Assembly: GCF_008764295.1 (NCBI RefSeq)
Contig: NZ_VTQX01000025.1
Span: forward strand, 1-54,120
Length of the DNA stretch: 54,120 bases
Direction of reading: 5' to 3'
DNA from: Bacillus methanolicus
Lineage (GTDB): Bacteria > Bacillota > Bacilli > Bacillales > Cytobacillaceae
Positions 1 to 11,655 of the stretch are shown here, piece after piece. A program made the translations under genes and the position numbers. The stretch's first letter is position 1; each line of letters begins with the position of its first letter. Under the pieces are notes generated by a model. The model searched no databases and was not told the DNA's origin. It saw nothing but the letters and a program-made list of their open reading frames with translations.

Positions 1-62
1 CAGAGGTGGAAGCATGGTGACATGTGGAGCTGACTGATACTAATCGTTCGAGGACTTAACCA
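1..62 (+). rRNA. 23S rRNA, 3' end (partial)
   Basis: The first ~62 bases are the conserved 3' end of Bacillus 23S rRNA, closing with the segment gaggacttaaccaa. The gene begins outside the window and the exact mature end is approximate. The 100-base spacer to the 5S gene holds no tRNA. This shows that the window starts at the tail of an rRNA operon read on the plus strand. Confidence 0.95.
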
Positions 63-163
63 ATTAGGTTACTCGGTCTTTTTCTTCTTCATCCATTATC
101 TAGTTTTGAAGGTACAAAGCTTTTTGCGTAAGCAACTAAGTTTCATCACCTTTAACCCAATAG

Positions 164-280
<117 letters not shown>

Positions 281-284
281 GAAG

Positions 285-317
285 TAAAAAGAGTATCCGC
301 AAGGGTACTCTTTTTTT
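285..317 (+). terminator. rRNA operon terminator
   Basis: An 8-bp stem (gagtatcc / gggtactc, one G-U pair) with a gcaa tetraloop is followed by seven T. It directly follows 5S. A second small hairpin with a gaaa tetraloop (tgtcc / ggaca, 326-339) lies just downstream. Confidence 0.93.
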
Positions 318-417
318 GATCTGAATGTCCGAAAGGACAAGAAATAAAACGGTAATCCCAATCGCGCAACCTTTTTTAGTTAACCGGGACAGCGATATAA
401 TCGGTCTTAATTAAAAT

Positions 418-443
418 GAAAAAAGCCCCTGTTAAAGGGGGCT
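418..443 (-). terminator. terminator of gin
   Basis: Read on the minus strand, an agcccc / ggggct stem is followed by six T, just after the gin stop codon. Confidence 0.8.
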
Positions 444-444
444 A

Positions 445-648
445 TTAGGAATAAATTTCTGGTGCGTTGATTTTTCGCAATTTTTTTAAGTAGAATTTAT
501 ATTGAGGGTCGTTTGTTTCTGTTGAAATGATGCTTTTTTCACAGTCAGAGCAGATAAAGGATGTGTATAAATAGATGCCTTTCCATTTGTATTGCTCACA
601 GATGACACAGCAAGTTTCCCCAGGTTGGTTATTTAATAACGTGTTCAC
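445..648 (-). CDS. csfB: Gin, anti-sigma-G factor
   Basis: The 67-residue product matches the Gin/CsfB family. In B. subtilis it binds SigG (and SigE) to stop premature or misplaced late-forespore transcription. Two zinc-knuckle pairs are visible, CVIC at about residues 14-17 and CSDC at 33-36, followed by the family tail with FYLKKLRKI. The start is GTG at 648, preceded on the minus strand by a strong ggaggtggag Shine-Dalgarno. Length agrees with the B. subtilis protein (~64 aa). It is a lone minus-strand gene between the rRNA operon and yaaO; in B. subtilis it also sits here, but xpaC and yaaN follow it, and they are absent. Forespore control is expected, but I could not define its promoter. 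Confidence 0.93.
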   Translation of the reverse strand: MNTLLNNQPGETCCVICEQYKWKGIYLYTSFICSDCEKSIISTETNDPQYKFYLKKLRKINAPEIYS

Positions 649-901
649 TATGACTCCACCTCCACAAAACTATTCTGCCCATGAATCCCCCGATATATAA
701 CAATTTTTAGAATATTCTCGTGCTCTAAGAGGATTAAGTAAATATGAGTTACTTAATGAAGATGTTAATTTAGTGTATGTTAAGAAGGAGCAGACATTGT
801 ATGTCTTTTTATAAGATTTTGATTAAATTGTGTTGGTGTGGGAATTTAAGATAAAATAGACGAGTAATAGAAATTAGGACAGAGCAAAATGGAGATATAA
901 A
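649..901. other. gin-yaaO intergenic region
   Basis: This 253-base gap replaces xpaC-yaaN of B. subtilis. It contains a 37-codon open stretch without a start (701-814, ending LVYVKKEQTLYVFL) that may be a gene remnant. A weak SigA-like promoter for yaaO lies at 828-857 (ttgtgt, 18 bases, taaaat). Both are tentative. Confidence 0.4.
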
Positions 902-2332
902 ATGAATCAGAATGATACCCCGCTGTTTACTGCCTTGGAAAATCATTATAAAAAAAGGCCGATCTCTTTACATGTTCCGGGGCATAAAAATGGCTTGTTA
1001 CTAAAGGCCGATCAGTTTTTTCAAGGAATTTTACATATTGATGCTACGGAATTGACAGGTTTGGATGATTTACATGCTCCTGAGGGCGTGATTGAGGAAG
1101 CGGAAAGTTTATTGGCGAATGCCTTTCACGCATCGAAAAGTTTCTTTCTTGTAAATGGTACGACAGTTGGAAATTTGGCAATGATGATGGCGACCCTAGA
1201 GGAAGGGGATACGGTTTTTATTCAGAGGAATTGTCATAAATCAATTCTTAATGCGTTGGAGCTGACAAAGGCAAGGCCTGTTCTTTTAGGACCTGAATAC
1301 GATCCTGAATGGAAGGTGTCAGGAGGAGTTGCACTTGAAACCATTAAGGAAGCGTATGAATGCTATCCAGAGTGCCGAGCCATTGTGTTAACCTACCCGA
1401 ATTATTATGGAATGACGTATGATCTTAAAGGGATAATTGATTTTGCCCATCGTTATAAAATTCCGGTATTAGTGGATGAGGCACATGGAGCTCATTTTAT
1501 TGGCATAGAAGGGTTTCCATCATCTGCGGTAGCATTAGGCGCTGATGTCGTAGTGCAGTCGGCTCATAAAACATTGCCTGCGATGACAATGGGATCTTTT
1601 TTACACGTTAACAGCCAGTATGTATCAATGGAGAAAATAGCTCATTATTTACGAGTGTTGCAATCAAGCAGCCCCTCTTATCCGATCATGGCTTCTTTAG
1701 ATCTGGCGAGGAAATATATTGCCACCTATACAAGTAGCGATGCACAATATACAAAAGAACGGCTTGCCAGCTTTAAAAAGGATTTGCAAACATTAGAATT
1801 CATAAAAGTGCTGGAATATCCGAATCAAGATGGGGATCCACTAAAGCTAACGGTTCAATCGAATTGCAGCTATACAGGGTATGAATTACAGCAGCTTTTT
1901 GAAGAAAAGGGAATTTACGCAGAAATGGCCGAGCCGAATAATATTCTCTTTGTCCTGCCACTTTTGAAAAAGGATGCAGAATTTCCATTTGGTGACATCA
2001 TCACAAGGCTAAAAGGATTACGAATTCAAGCAGCTAAGAAAAGAGAAAGAACTCGTTATTTTAACAAGAAAAGAATTTCGACTCTATATCGTGTACAATC
2101 ACATAAGAAAGCATTATTTCCGATTGAAGATTCAGCTGGTTCAGTTTGTGCAGAAGCGATCATTCCATATCCCCCAGGAATTCCTTTATTGCTTCCAGGA
2201 GAAAAAATTACAGCTGAGGATGTAGAGGGTTTGCAGTTGCTGTTAGAGTCAGGAGCTAGGTTTCAAGGCGGAGAAAATTTAGTAGAAGGAAAGATTACGG
2301 TTTTTGATAAATTGGAGGATAATAATGACTAG
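902..2332 (+). CDS. yaaO: Orn/Lys/Arg decarboxylase family protein (YaaO-like)
   Basis: A 476-residue fold-type I PLP enzyme of the Orn/Lys/Arg decarboxylase group 1 family, close in length to B. subtilis YaaO (~480). The N-terminus has the family signature LHVPGHKNG (residues 23-31). The PLP pocket shows DEAHGAH (202-208) and the lysine motif SAHKT, with K223 the likely Schiff-base lysine. The C-terminal domain carries [14 protein letters not shown], typical of the family. The substrate (arginine, lysine or ornithine) cannot be told from sequence. Start is ATG with ggaga upstream. Its last 8 bases overlap the tmk start, suggesting coupled translation with tmk. Confidence 0.9.
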   Translation: MNQNDTPLFTALENHYKKRPISLHVPGHKNGLLLKADQFFQGILHIDATELTGLDDLHAPEGVIEEAESLLANAFHASKSFFLVNGTTVGNLAMMMATLEEGDTVFIQRNCHKSILNALELTKARPVLLGPEYDPEWKVSGGVALETIKEAYECYPECRAIVLTYPNYYGMTYDLKGIIDFAHRYKIPVLVDEAHGAHFIGIEGFPSSAVALGADVVVQSAHKTLPAMTMGSFLHVNSQYVSMEKIAHYLRVLQSSSPSYPIMASLDLARKYIATYTSSDAQYTKERLASFKKDLQTLEFIKVLEYPNQDGDPLKLTVQSNCSYTGYELQQLFEEKGIYAEMAEPNNILFVLPLLKKDAEFPFGDIITRLKGLRIQAAKKRERTRYFNKKRISTLYRVQSHKKALFPIEDSAGSVCAEAIIPYPPGIPLLLPGEKITAEDVEGLQLLLESGARFQGGENLVEGKITVFDKLEDNND

Positions 2333-2963
2333 AGGTTTATTTATTACATTAGAGGGGCCGGATGGAGCTGGCAAAACAACGATATTAAACCGACTTGCCG
2401 AAAGGTTTCAAAAGGATGGCAAAAAGGTATTACATACTAGGGAGCCTGGTGGTATTGAAATTGCCGAGCAAATTAGAAAAGTGATTTTAGATAAGGACAA
2501 TACAGCAATGGATTCTAGAACAGAGGCACTATTATACGCTGCGGCACGGAGACAGCATTTAGTGGAAAAGGTACAGCCCGCTTTAGAAGAAGGCTATGTC
2601 GTTTTATGTGATCGCTTTGTAGACAGCTCATTGGCTTATCAAGGATATGCACGAAAATTGGGCATTGATGAGGTGTACAGCATTAATCAATTTGCTATTG
2701 CTGATATGATGCCAAATTTAACCTTATATTTTGATATTGATCCAAAGGTTGGGCTAGAGAGAATTAATAGAAGCAATGAGCGGGAAGTGAATCGATTAGA
2801 TTTGGAGAAACTTCAATTTCATGAGGATGTGCGGGAAGGCTATCACATTCTTTTACAGAGATTTCCACAGAGAATCAAAAAAATAAATGCTGAGCAGGAA
2901 CTGGAGCGTGTATATGAGGAAGCTTATAAGGAGGTTGCAGCCCTTATTCGTACTCAACCATGA
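2325..2963 (+). CDS. tmk: thymidylate kinase
   Basis: Phosphorylates dTMP to dTDP for DNA synthesis. The 212-residue protein has the P-loop [10 protein letters not shown] at residues 10-19, the DR(F/Y) motif in [16 protein letters not shown], and a lid-region arginine segment. I chose ATG 2325 rather than the longer reading from 2304, because attggagg lies 6 bases before it and the length then equals B. subtilis Tmk (212 aa). The gene starts inside yaaO by 8 bases. It is followed by an intergenic promoter for darA, so tmk ends its own short unit. Confidence 0.96.
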   Translation: MTRGLFITLEGPDGAGKTTILNRLAERFQKDGKKVLHTREPGGIEIAEQIRKVILDKDNTAMDSRTEALLYAAARRQHLVEKVQPALEEGYVVLCDRFVDSSLAYQGYARKLGIDEVYSINQFAIADMMPNLTLYFDIDPKVGLERINRSNEREVNRLDLEKLQFHEDVREGYHILLQRFPQRIKKINAEQELERVYEEAYKEVAALIRTQP

Positions 2964-3024
2964 TGAAATCAGTAAAAAAATTGGAGAGGCTTTGTTCATT
3001 AACAAAATCATTCATATAAATTCC

Positions 3025-3033
3025 TGTTATAAT
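3025..3033 (+). promoter_or_regulatory. extended -10 SigA promoter for darA
   Basis: The element tgttataat (TGn plus a perfect TATAAT) lies 37 bases before darA. No good -35 box is seen, which is usual for extended -10 promoters. Confidence 0.55.
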
Positions 3034-3057
3034 ATACATAATATAAATGGATACTAA

Positions 3058-3399
<342 letters not shown>

Positions 3400-3453
3400 A
3401 TGCAATAATTTAGTAAGAATAAGCGATGTCAAAGGTAATCAATGCATTATTCA

Positions 3454-3492
3454 GACTCCATAAAACGTATGACCCCAATGTTTTATGGAGTC
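3454..3492. repeat. 13-bp perfect inverted repeat between darA and holB
   Basis: Arms gactccataaaac (3454-3466) and gttttatggagtc (3480-3492) are perfect complements around a 13-base loop. There is no T-tract after it, so it is not a classic terminator. It occupies the place of the missing yaaR. Confidence 0.85.
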
Positions 3493-3535
3493 AGGATTAT
3501 CAGATAGTTAATAAAAATAAGTGAGATGATATAGT

Positions 3536-4540
3536 TTGAACACGTGGGAAAGCTATGAAACGATCCAGCCAACCGTTTTGAGAATGTTGAAGAATAGTAT
3601 AAAAAAAGGTCGGTTAGCCCACGCGTATTTATTTGAGGGAATGCGGGGGACAGGGAAAAAAGATGTTAGTCTCCTCTTATCGAAAAGTTTGTTTTGTACG
3701 CAGCCTGTTGATGGATATATGCCATGTGAGGTTTGCCATAATTGTAAACGGATTAATAGCGGGAATCATCCTGATATTCATATAGTGGAGCCGGATGGGG
3801 CATCGATAAAAAAGCAACAAATACAAATGTTGCAGGAGGAATTTGCTAAGACTGGCGTTGAATCGAAGAAAAAAGTGTACACGATTGTTCATGCTGACCG
3901 CATGACCGTTAACGCTGCTAACAGTCTCTTAAAGTTCCTAGAGGAACCGACTTCTGAAACAACGGCTATTTTACTAACTGAGCAAACGCAGAAAATACTT
4001 CCGACTATTCTTTCGCGATGTCAAATTGTGACATTTAAGCAGTTATCCTCTGAACATCTTATCCAAAAACTAGTGGAAAGGGGAGTTTCTGAAAAAAAGG
4101 CTCCTATTATTGCCCAGCTTACCAATAATTTGGATGAAGGACTTGCACTAAGTAATGATGAATGGTTTGCACAAGCTCAAAAAATAGTGTTAAAATTATA
4201 TGAAGTATTAAGAAAGAATCCATTGGAGGCATTAGTCTCCCTGCAGGAGGATTGGTTCTTACACTTTAAAGATAAAGAGCAATACGATCAAGGATTAGAC
4301 TTGTTACTTCTAGTTCTGAAGGATTTATTATATATACAACACGGGAAGCAAACCCAGGTTGTTTATTTGGACGAAAGAGATCGTCTCGAACAATTTGCGT
4401 TGCAAACATCTGCAAAAAGATTGGCAAGTCAAATGGCCGCCGTTTTAGATGCAAAAAGAAGGCTGCACGCAAATATGAATCCACAGCTGCTGTTAGAGCA
4501 GCTTGTGTTACAATTGCAGGAGGGATCATCATTTGTATAA
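3536..4540 (+). CDS. holB: DNA polymerase III subunit delta'
   Basis: Clamp-loader subunit delta', an AAA+ protein (334 aa). The N-terminus has LAHAYLFEGMRGTGKK with a P-loop-like segment, a zinc cluster CEVCHNCKRI with a further cysteine upstream, LLKFLEEP at Walker B/sensor position, and SRCQIV matching the SRC motif of clamp-loader subunits. The start is TTG with a weak gtgag upstream; no better start aligns with family N-termini. It overlaps ricT by 8 bases, and the order holB-ricT-yabA is as in B. subtilis. Confidence 0.95.
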   Translation: MNTWESYETIQPTVLRMLKNSIKKGRLAHAYLFEGMRGTGKKDVSLLLSKSLFCTQPVDGYMPCEVCHNCKRINSGNHPDIHIVEPDGASIKKQQIQMLQEEFAKTGVESKKKVYTIVHADRMTVNAANSLLKFLEEPTSETTAILLTEQTQKILPTILSRCQIVTFKQLSSEHLIQKLVERGVSEKKAPIIAQLTNNLDEGLALSNDEWFAQAQKIVLKLYEVLRKNPLEALVSLQEDWFLHFKDKEQYDQGLDLLLLVLKDLLYIQHGKQTQVVYLDERDRLEQFALQTSAKRLASQMAAVLDAKRRLHANMNPQLLLEQLVLQLQEGSSFV

Positions 4541-5342
4541 TGTAGTGGGAGTCCGCTTTAAAAAAGCGGGGAAAATCTATTATTTTGATCCCGGAGATCT
4601 CTTAATTCAAAAGGACGATTTCGTCATTGTGGAGACGGTTAGGGGAGTTGAGTACGGTCGAGTGGTCATCGGCCCTAAGCAGGTCGAAGAACACGATGTG
4701 GTTCTCCCACTTAAAAAAGTTCTGAGAATTGCAGATCAAAAGGATCGGCTTATCGTCGAAGAGAACAAACAGTCTGCCAAGGAAGCGTATGAGGTTTGTT
4801 GTGAGAAGGTCAACTTACATGAGCTTGATATGAAGCTGGTAGATGTAGAATATACCTTTGACCGCAATAAGGTTATTTTCTATTTTACTGCCGATGGACG
4901 GGTTGATTTCAGAGAGCTCGTTAAGGATCTGGCCGCGATTTTTAGAACACGAATTGAGCTAAGGCAAATCGGGGTAAGAGATGAAGCGAAAATGCTAGGT
5001 GGAATTGGGCCATGTGGCAGAATGCTTTGCTGCTCCAGCTTTTTAGGGGATTTTGAACCTGTATCCATTAAAATGGCTAAGGATCAAAACCTATCCCTTA
5101 ATCCAACGAAAATTTCCGGTTTATGCGGCCGACTTATGTGTTGTTTAAAATATGAAAACGACGAATATGAAACGGCTAAGGAACAGCTACCTGATGTGGG
5201 TGAAATCATTGGTACTCCAGCAGGATTAGGGAAAGTGGTTGGATTAAATATTTTAGAACGTATTTTACAAGTAGAAATGCTAGAACAAGAGCGTGTCCTC
5301 GAATATACACTGGATGAAATATTAAAGGAAGGCGCTATGTAG
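4533..5342 (+). CDS. ricT: RicT (YaaT), Ric complex subunit
   Basis: RicT belongs to the RicA-RicF-RicT complex that in B. subtilis aids RNase Y-dependent mRNA maturation and promotes sporulation, biofilm formation and competence. The complex carries Fe-S clusters. The 269-residue protein shows the PSP1 domain and two cysteine clusters, CGRMLCC (C161, C166, C167) and CGRLMCC (C198, C203, C204). I chose TTG 4533 (MYNVVGVRF) because aggaggg lies 8 bases upstream and the N-terminus aligns with the family. A longer reading from 4503 lacks a Shine-Dalgarno. Its start overlaps the holB end. Confidence 0.94.
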   Translation: MYNVVGVRFKKAGKIYYFDPGDLLIQKDDFVIVETVRGVEYGRVVIGPKQVEEHDVVLPLKKVLRIADQKDRLIVEENKQSAKEAYEVCCEKVNLHELDMKLVDVEYTFDRNKVIFYFTADGRVDFRELVKDLAAIFRTRIELRQIGVRDEAKMLGGIGPCGRMLCCSSFLGDFEPVSIKMAKDQNLSLNPTKISGLCGRLMCCLKYENDEYETAKEQLPDVGEIIGTPAGLGKVVGLNILERILQVEMLEQERVLEYTLDEILKEGAM

Positions 5343-5371
5343 GAGATCCACGGACGATTGAGGTGGAAGGC

Positions 5372-5740
5372 GTGAATAAAAAGGAAATCTTTGATTCAGT
5401 GAGTAATATGGAAGTGCAGATAGGGCAGCTGTATCAACAGCTTGGTGAGTTAAAAGAACATTTAGCAGAAATTCTTGAAGAGAACAACTCATTAAAGCTA
5501 GAGAATGATCATCTAAGACGTCGGCTGGAGCATACCTCTAATGCAGCGAAAAAGAGTCAGGCTAAGCAGCAAGCGAAAGCTGCAGAGCAGCTTGATGAAA
5601 AAGCAGTAGATATCGGGGAAGGGTATGATAATTTAGCAAGACTTTATCAGGAAGGCTTCCACATTTGTAATTTGCATTTTGGAAGCCCTCGTAAAGAAGG
5701 CGATTGTCTTTTTTGCTTATCTTTTCTTAATAAGAAGTAA
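5372..5740 (+). CDS. yabA: YabA, replication initiation control protein
   Basis: YabA restrains replication initiation by acting on DnaA and DnaN. The 122-residue protein has an N-terminal leucine-zipper coiled coil (about residues 10-60) and a C-terminal zinc domain in the conserved tail [19 protein letters not shown], followed by [11 protein letters not shown]. The GTG at 5372 was chosen over GTG 5363 because gaggtgg at 5360-5366 would be too close to the latter. Length agrees with B. subtilis (119 aa). It ends the holB-ricT-yabA cluster and is followed by a terminator. Confidence 0.94.
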   Translation: MNKKEIFDSVSNMEVQIGQLYQQLGELKEHLAEILEENNSLKLENDHLRRRLEHTSNAAKKSQAKQQAKAAEQLDEKAVDIGEGYDNLARLYQEGFHICNLHFGSPRKEGDCLFCLSFLNKK

Positions 5741-5743
5741 TTT

Positions 5744-5774
5744 GGGTCTTCCTTTATGAGGGAGACCATTTTTC
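5744..5774 (+). terminator. terminator after yabA
   Basis: Stem ggtcttcc / gggagacc (8 bp, one G-U pair) followed by attttt. Confidence 0.75.
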
Positions 5775-5922
5775 TGCATATAAGTTACACAACGAGTAAT
5801 GCCAGTCACTCAGCATGCTCTAGCTCCCTGTTTATGATAGGAATTGTCAGCAACAGTTATTAAGGAAGCACGTTAAAGCTACTTCTTGTGGGTGTGAACT
5901 AAAAAAAACTGGAGGAAAAAGA

Positions 5923-6669
5923 ATGGTCCAATTAAAAGACGATGAGCGTTTGGATTATTTATTGGCAGAAGATTTGCGGATTATTCAAAGTCCGTCCGTC
6001 TTTGCTTTTTCATTGGACGCTGTCTTGCTTGCCAAGTTTGTTTATGTCCCGATACAGAAAGGGAAAATTATTGATTTATGCAGTGGAAATGGTGTGATTC
6101 CTCTTTTTCTCAGTACGAGAACAAAAGGAGAGATAACAGGTGTTGAGATACAGGAGCGCTTGTACGATATGGCGAAGAGAAGCTTTCAGTATAATGAGCT
6201 GGATGATCGCCTCCAGATGATTCATGGAAATATTAACGATATGCCGCAAAAATTGGGGATGGGCAAGTATGATGTCGTTACTTGCAACCCTCCTTATTTT
6301 CCAACTCCATCGAAAGAAGAAATCAATGAAAATGAGCATTTAGCCATTGCTCGTCATGAAATATTCTGTACATTGGAGGATGCCATTCGCGTGTCAAGCC
6401 AGCTTGTGAAGCAGGGGGGAAAGGTAGCGTTTGTCCATCGACCAGGGAGATTATTGGATATGATTACATTGATGAGGCAATATCGGTTAGAGCCTAAAAA
6501 AGTTCAATTTGTCTATCCGAAGCAAGGGAAGGAAGCCAATACGCTGTTAGTAGAAGCAATAAAAGATGGGAAGGCAGACTTGAAGATTCTCCCGCCTCTT
6601 GTTGTTTACCATGATGATAATGAGTATACGGCTGAAATAAAGGATATCCTGTTTGGAGATAAGCAGTAA
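5923..6669 (+). CDS. trmN6: tRNA1(Val) adenine-N6-methyltransferase-like protein (YabB)
   Basis: A 248-residue Rossmann-fold SAM methyltransferase of the TrmN6/YabB group. Seen: motif [14 protein letters not shown] (about residues 48-60), and the catalytic motif CNPPYF for exocyclic amino N-methylation. By family it modifies adenine 37 of a tRNA, but the exact target in this organism is inferred. The start ATG has ctggagg upstream. In B. subtilis a GIY-YIG gene, yazA, lies between this gene and rsmI; here rsmI follows after only 20 bases. Confidence 0.87.
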   Translation: MVQLKDDERLDYLLAEDLRIIQSPSVFAFSLDAVLLAKFVYVPIQKGKIIDLCSGNGVIPLFLSTRTKGEITGVEIQERLYDMAKRSFQYNELDDRLQMIHGNINDMPQKLGMGKYDVVTCNPPYFPTPSKEEINENEHLAIARHEIFCTLEDAIRVSSQLVKQGGKVAFVHRPGRLLDMITLMRQYRLEPKKVQFVYPKQGKEANTLLVEAIKDGKADLKILPPLVVYHDDNEYTAEIKDILFGDKQ

Positions 6670-6689
6670 ATGAGATGGGGTGTAAAAAT

Positions 6690-7565
6690 ATGTGGCAGCA
6701 AAAGAGCTTTGAAAATGAACAACAAAAGGGAATTCTATATTTAGTTCCCACACCGATTGGCAATTTAGAGGATATGAGCTTTCGGGCAGTGCGTCTTTTA
6801 AAAGAAAGTGACTACATTGCTGCAGAGGATACAAGAAACACGAAAAAGCTTTGCAATCATTTTGAGATTTCCACCCCTGTGGTGAGCTATCATGAACATA
6901 ATAAGGAAGCGAGTGGGGCAAAGCTGATTGAAAGGCTTAAAGAAGGGGGAAAAATAGCGTTAGTAAGCGATGCTGGGATGCCAACGATTTCGGATCCTGG
7001 TTATGAATTAGTTGTAGCAGCAGTGAATGAACAATTAACGGTCGTTCCCCTTCCAGGAGCAAATGCTGCTTTAACAGCCCTGATTGCCTCAGGATTAGCG
7101 ACGCAACCATTTTATTTTTATGGATTTTTGCCTAGACAAAAGAAAGAGAAAATGAAAGAACTGGAAGAATTGTCAAAGATGATGTCTACGCTCATTTTAT
7201 ATGAATCTCCGCATCGATTAAGGGAAACGCTTGAGCAACTTTACGCCGTATTTGGCGAAAGGCAAATTTCACTTTGTCGTGAGCTAACAAAGCGATATGA
7301 AGAATTTATTCGAGGTACCATTAGTGAAGTGATACAGTGGGCGTCTAGTGATGAAGTTCGAGGGGAGTTTTGCCTCATTATTGAAGGAAGCAATAAGCGG
7401 GCAGAAGAAAAAAATACATGGTGGAAAGAGCTGTCGCTTCGGGAACATATTGAGCACTATATGACAGAACAAGGCCTTTCATCGAAAGAGGCCATTAAAC
7501 AAACGGCAAAGGATCGAAATATGAATAAGAGAGATGTTTATCATGCCTTCCATATTGAAGGTTAG
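6690..7565 (+). CDS. rsmI: 16S rRNA 2'-O-ribose C1402 methyltransferase
   Basis: RsmI methylates the ribose of C1402 in 16S rRNA. The 291-residue protein shows the tetrapyrrole-methylase fold: GILYLVPTPIGNLEDMSFRA, AAEDTRNTKKL, LVSDAGMPTISDPG and VPLPGANAALTALIASGL. The C-terminus carries the RsmI helical tail. I chose ATG 6690 because ggggtg lies 7 bases before it and the length then matches the family; ATG 6675 is the alternative. It is likely cotranscribed with trmN6 and ends at a bidirectional terminator facing abrB. Confidence 0.95.
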   Translation: MWQQKSFENEQQKGILYLVPTPIGNLEDMSFRAVRLLKESDYIAAEDTRNTKKLCNHFEISTPVVSYHEHNKEASGAKLIERLKEGGKIALVSDAGMPTISDPGYELVVAAVNEQLTVVPLPGANAALTALIASGLATQPFYFYGFLPRQKKEKMKELEELSKMMSTLILYESPHRLRETLEQLYAVFGERQISLCRELTKRYEEFIRGTISEVIQWASSDEVRGEFCLIIEGSNKRAEEKNTWWKELSLREHIEHYMTEQGLSSKEAIKQTAKDRNMNKRDVYHAFHIEG

Positions 7566-7577
7566 AGGGCAAAACAA

Positions 7578-7610
7578 AAAGGCTTCTTAAAGAAAAGAAG
7601 CCTTTACATA
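7578..7610. terminator. bidirectional terminator between rsmI and abrB
   Basis: An 11-bp perfect stem, aaaggcttctt (7578-7588) with aagaagccttt (7595-7605). The arms are A-rich and T-rich on both sides, so it can serve both converging genes. Confidence 0.85.
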
Positions 7611-7630
7611 TAGGTTTTTTCATAAATGTC

Positions 7631-7918
7631 TTAAGCTTTTGCTGTTTGGAAAGCTTCTTGAATTTCTTTTAAAAGCTTTTCAGCGCCGTCACGGCTTAAA
7701 ATTAGTTTGCCATCAGCAAATGTTACATTATCATCAGAAACTTCTCCAGTAACTTGACAAGTCATGTTAGGCTTATATTTCTTCAAAACAATGCGCTCAT
7801 CATCTACATAAATTTCTAATGCGTCCTTTTCTGCAATACCTAATGTACGTCTTAGTTCGATTGGAATAACCACACGACCAAGCTCATCAACCTTACGAAC
7901 AATACCTGTAGATTTCAT
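7631..7918 (-). CDS. abrB: transition-state regulator AbrB
   Basis: AbrB represses post-exponential genes, including spoVG, until Spo0A~P shuts it down. The 95-residue protein has the swapped-hairpin DNA-binding domain MKSTGIVRKVDELGRVVIPI at residues 1-20 and continues to about residue 50, then a C-terminal multimerisation region ending EAFQTAKA. Ribosome site ctcctc on the plus strand (gaggag on minus) precedes ATG. It is transcribed alone, converging on rsmI. SpoVT at 28825 shares the N-terminal domain. Confidence 0.97.
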   Translation of the reverse strand: MKSTGIVRKVDELGRVVIPIELRRTLGIAEKDALEIYVDDERIVLKKYKPNMTCQVTGEVSDDNVTFADGKLILSRDGAEKLLKEIQEAFQTAKA

Positions 7919-10401
<2,483 letters not shown>

Positions 10402-10417
10402 AAATGTTTGCAAGGAG

Positions 10418-10477
10418 CATAGAAATGTTTCACGTGTAACAAACTTGCACGAAACATTTCTATGTTTTCTTTTGTTT
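10418..10477 (+). terminator. terminator after metS
   Basis: A perfect 14-bp stem, catagaaatgtttc (10418-10431) with gaaacatttctatg (10451-10464), followed by ttttcttttgttt. The left arm and loop overlap the parS-like site. Confidence 0.92.
10426..10441. promoter_or_regulatory. parS-like ParB (Spo0J) binding site
   Basis: The 16-mer tgtttcacgtgtaaca matches the Bacillus parS consensus tgttncacgtgaaaca at 15 of 16 positions, including the whole cacgtg core. B. subtilis has an origin-proximal parS at metS, so position and sequence agree. The only mismatch is t for a at position 12. Confidence 0.82.
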
Positions 10478-10652
10478 AAATAATAAATTGAATTGATACA
10501 ATAAGATTATTCTTAAAAAAGAACTTTCTTGCGATAATTTATGTGTTTTTGCGCTGTTTTTCTAAAATATTAATAGGCTGATACATGAAAAAGAAAAGAA
10601 AAAGAAAAGTTTGTAACACAAAAATAATATATGAAATGAAGGGAGAATTTTG

Positions 10653-11420
10653 ATGTTATTTGACACACACGCCCATTTAAATGCTGAACAATTTGCTGAG
10701 GATTTAGAGGAAGTTATAGCAAGGGCTCAAGAAAATGGGGTAGAGAATATGGTCATTGTTGGATTTGATCGCCCGACGATTACTAGAGCAATGGAACTGG
10801 TAGAAAAATATGATTTTATGTATGCCAGTGTAGGCTGGCACCCAGTTGATGCCATTGATATGAATGACGAGGATTTAGCATGGATTGAAGACCTTTCAAG
10901 CCATCCAAAGGTAGTGGCCATTGGAGAGATGGGGCTTGATTATTATTGGGATAAGTCGCCAAAGGAGATTCAAAAAGAAGTATTTCGAAAGCAAATTCAG
11001 CTTGCGAAAAAGGTGAATTTGCCAATTGTTATACATAATCGGGAGGCGACAGCAGATATTGTGGAGATTTTAAAAGAGGAGGGTGCCTCTGAAGTTGGAG
11101 GGATCATGCACTGTTTTAGCGGGAGTGTTGAGGTAGCTCAAGAATGCCTAAACATGAATTTCTATATTTCGCTTGGAGGACCGGTTACGTTTAAAAATGC
11201 AAGAAAACCAAAGGAAGTAGCTGAAGCAGTTCCGCTGGAAAAACTGTTAATTGAAACGGATTGTCCTTATTTAGCTCCTCATCCTTACAGAGGAAAACGA
11301 AATGAACCAGGTTATGTCAAACTTGTGGCAGAACAAATTGCAGAGTTAAAAGGGATTTCTTATGAAGAAGTTGCCAGAATTACAACGGCAAATGCAAAAA
11401 AATTATTCGCCATAAAATGA
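10653..11420 (+). CDS. tatD: TatD-family metal-dependent deoxyribonuclease
   Basis: A 255-residue TIM-barrel metal hydrolase. Seen: the metal-binding opening LFDTHAHLNAEQF (residues 2-14), GEMGLDYYWD, PIVIHNREA, GIMHCFSG and ETDCPYLAPHPYRGKRNEP, which together are diagnostic of the TatD family. Family members act as DNA 3'-exonucleases or repair nucleases; the physiological substrate is not known here. ATG 10653 has aagggag at 7-8 bases; the TTG at 10650 is too close. Equivalent to B. subtilis YabD (255 aa). Confidence 0.93.
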   Translation: MLFDTHAHLNAEQFAEDLEEVIARAQENGVENMVIVGFDRPTITRAMELVEKYDFMYASVGWHPVDAIDMNDEDLAWIEDLSSHPKVVAIGEMGLDYYWDKSPKEIQKEVFRKQIQLAKKVNLPIVIHNREATADIVEILKEEGASEVGGIMHCFSGSVEVAQECLNMNFYISLGGPVTFKNARKPKEVAEAVPLEKLLIETDCPYLAPHPYRGKRNEPGYVKLVAEQIAELKGISYEEVARITTANAKKLFAIK

Positions 11421-11583
11421 TATAGAATGCTGTCGAAATACAAGGATGCTTGTCCAAATGAATTCCTATTCTAAAAAGTTCTACATGTCTTCTTTTCTTC
11501 ATAGGATAACCATGTCGATAAGTCCCTCTTTCCTTTTTTGGATATATTTCGCATAATAGGGAATATGTTTGGAGGGTGGAGGG

Positions 11584-11613
11584 TTGACATGTGCAGGTTA
11601 AGTTCTATATAAT
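11584..11613 (+). promoter_or_regulatory. SigA promoter of yabE
   Basis: Perfect ttgaca (11584-11589), 18-base spacer, perfect tataat (11608-11613). Confidence 0.85.
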
Positions 11614-11655
11614 CACTCGAGAGAGAAGGAGGCGTTTTTCATCGTAATCAAAAAC

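Noticed and set aside
3536..3556. cacgtg near the holB start as a second parS
   Set aside because: Only the six-base core matches; the flanks fit the consensus poorly.
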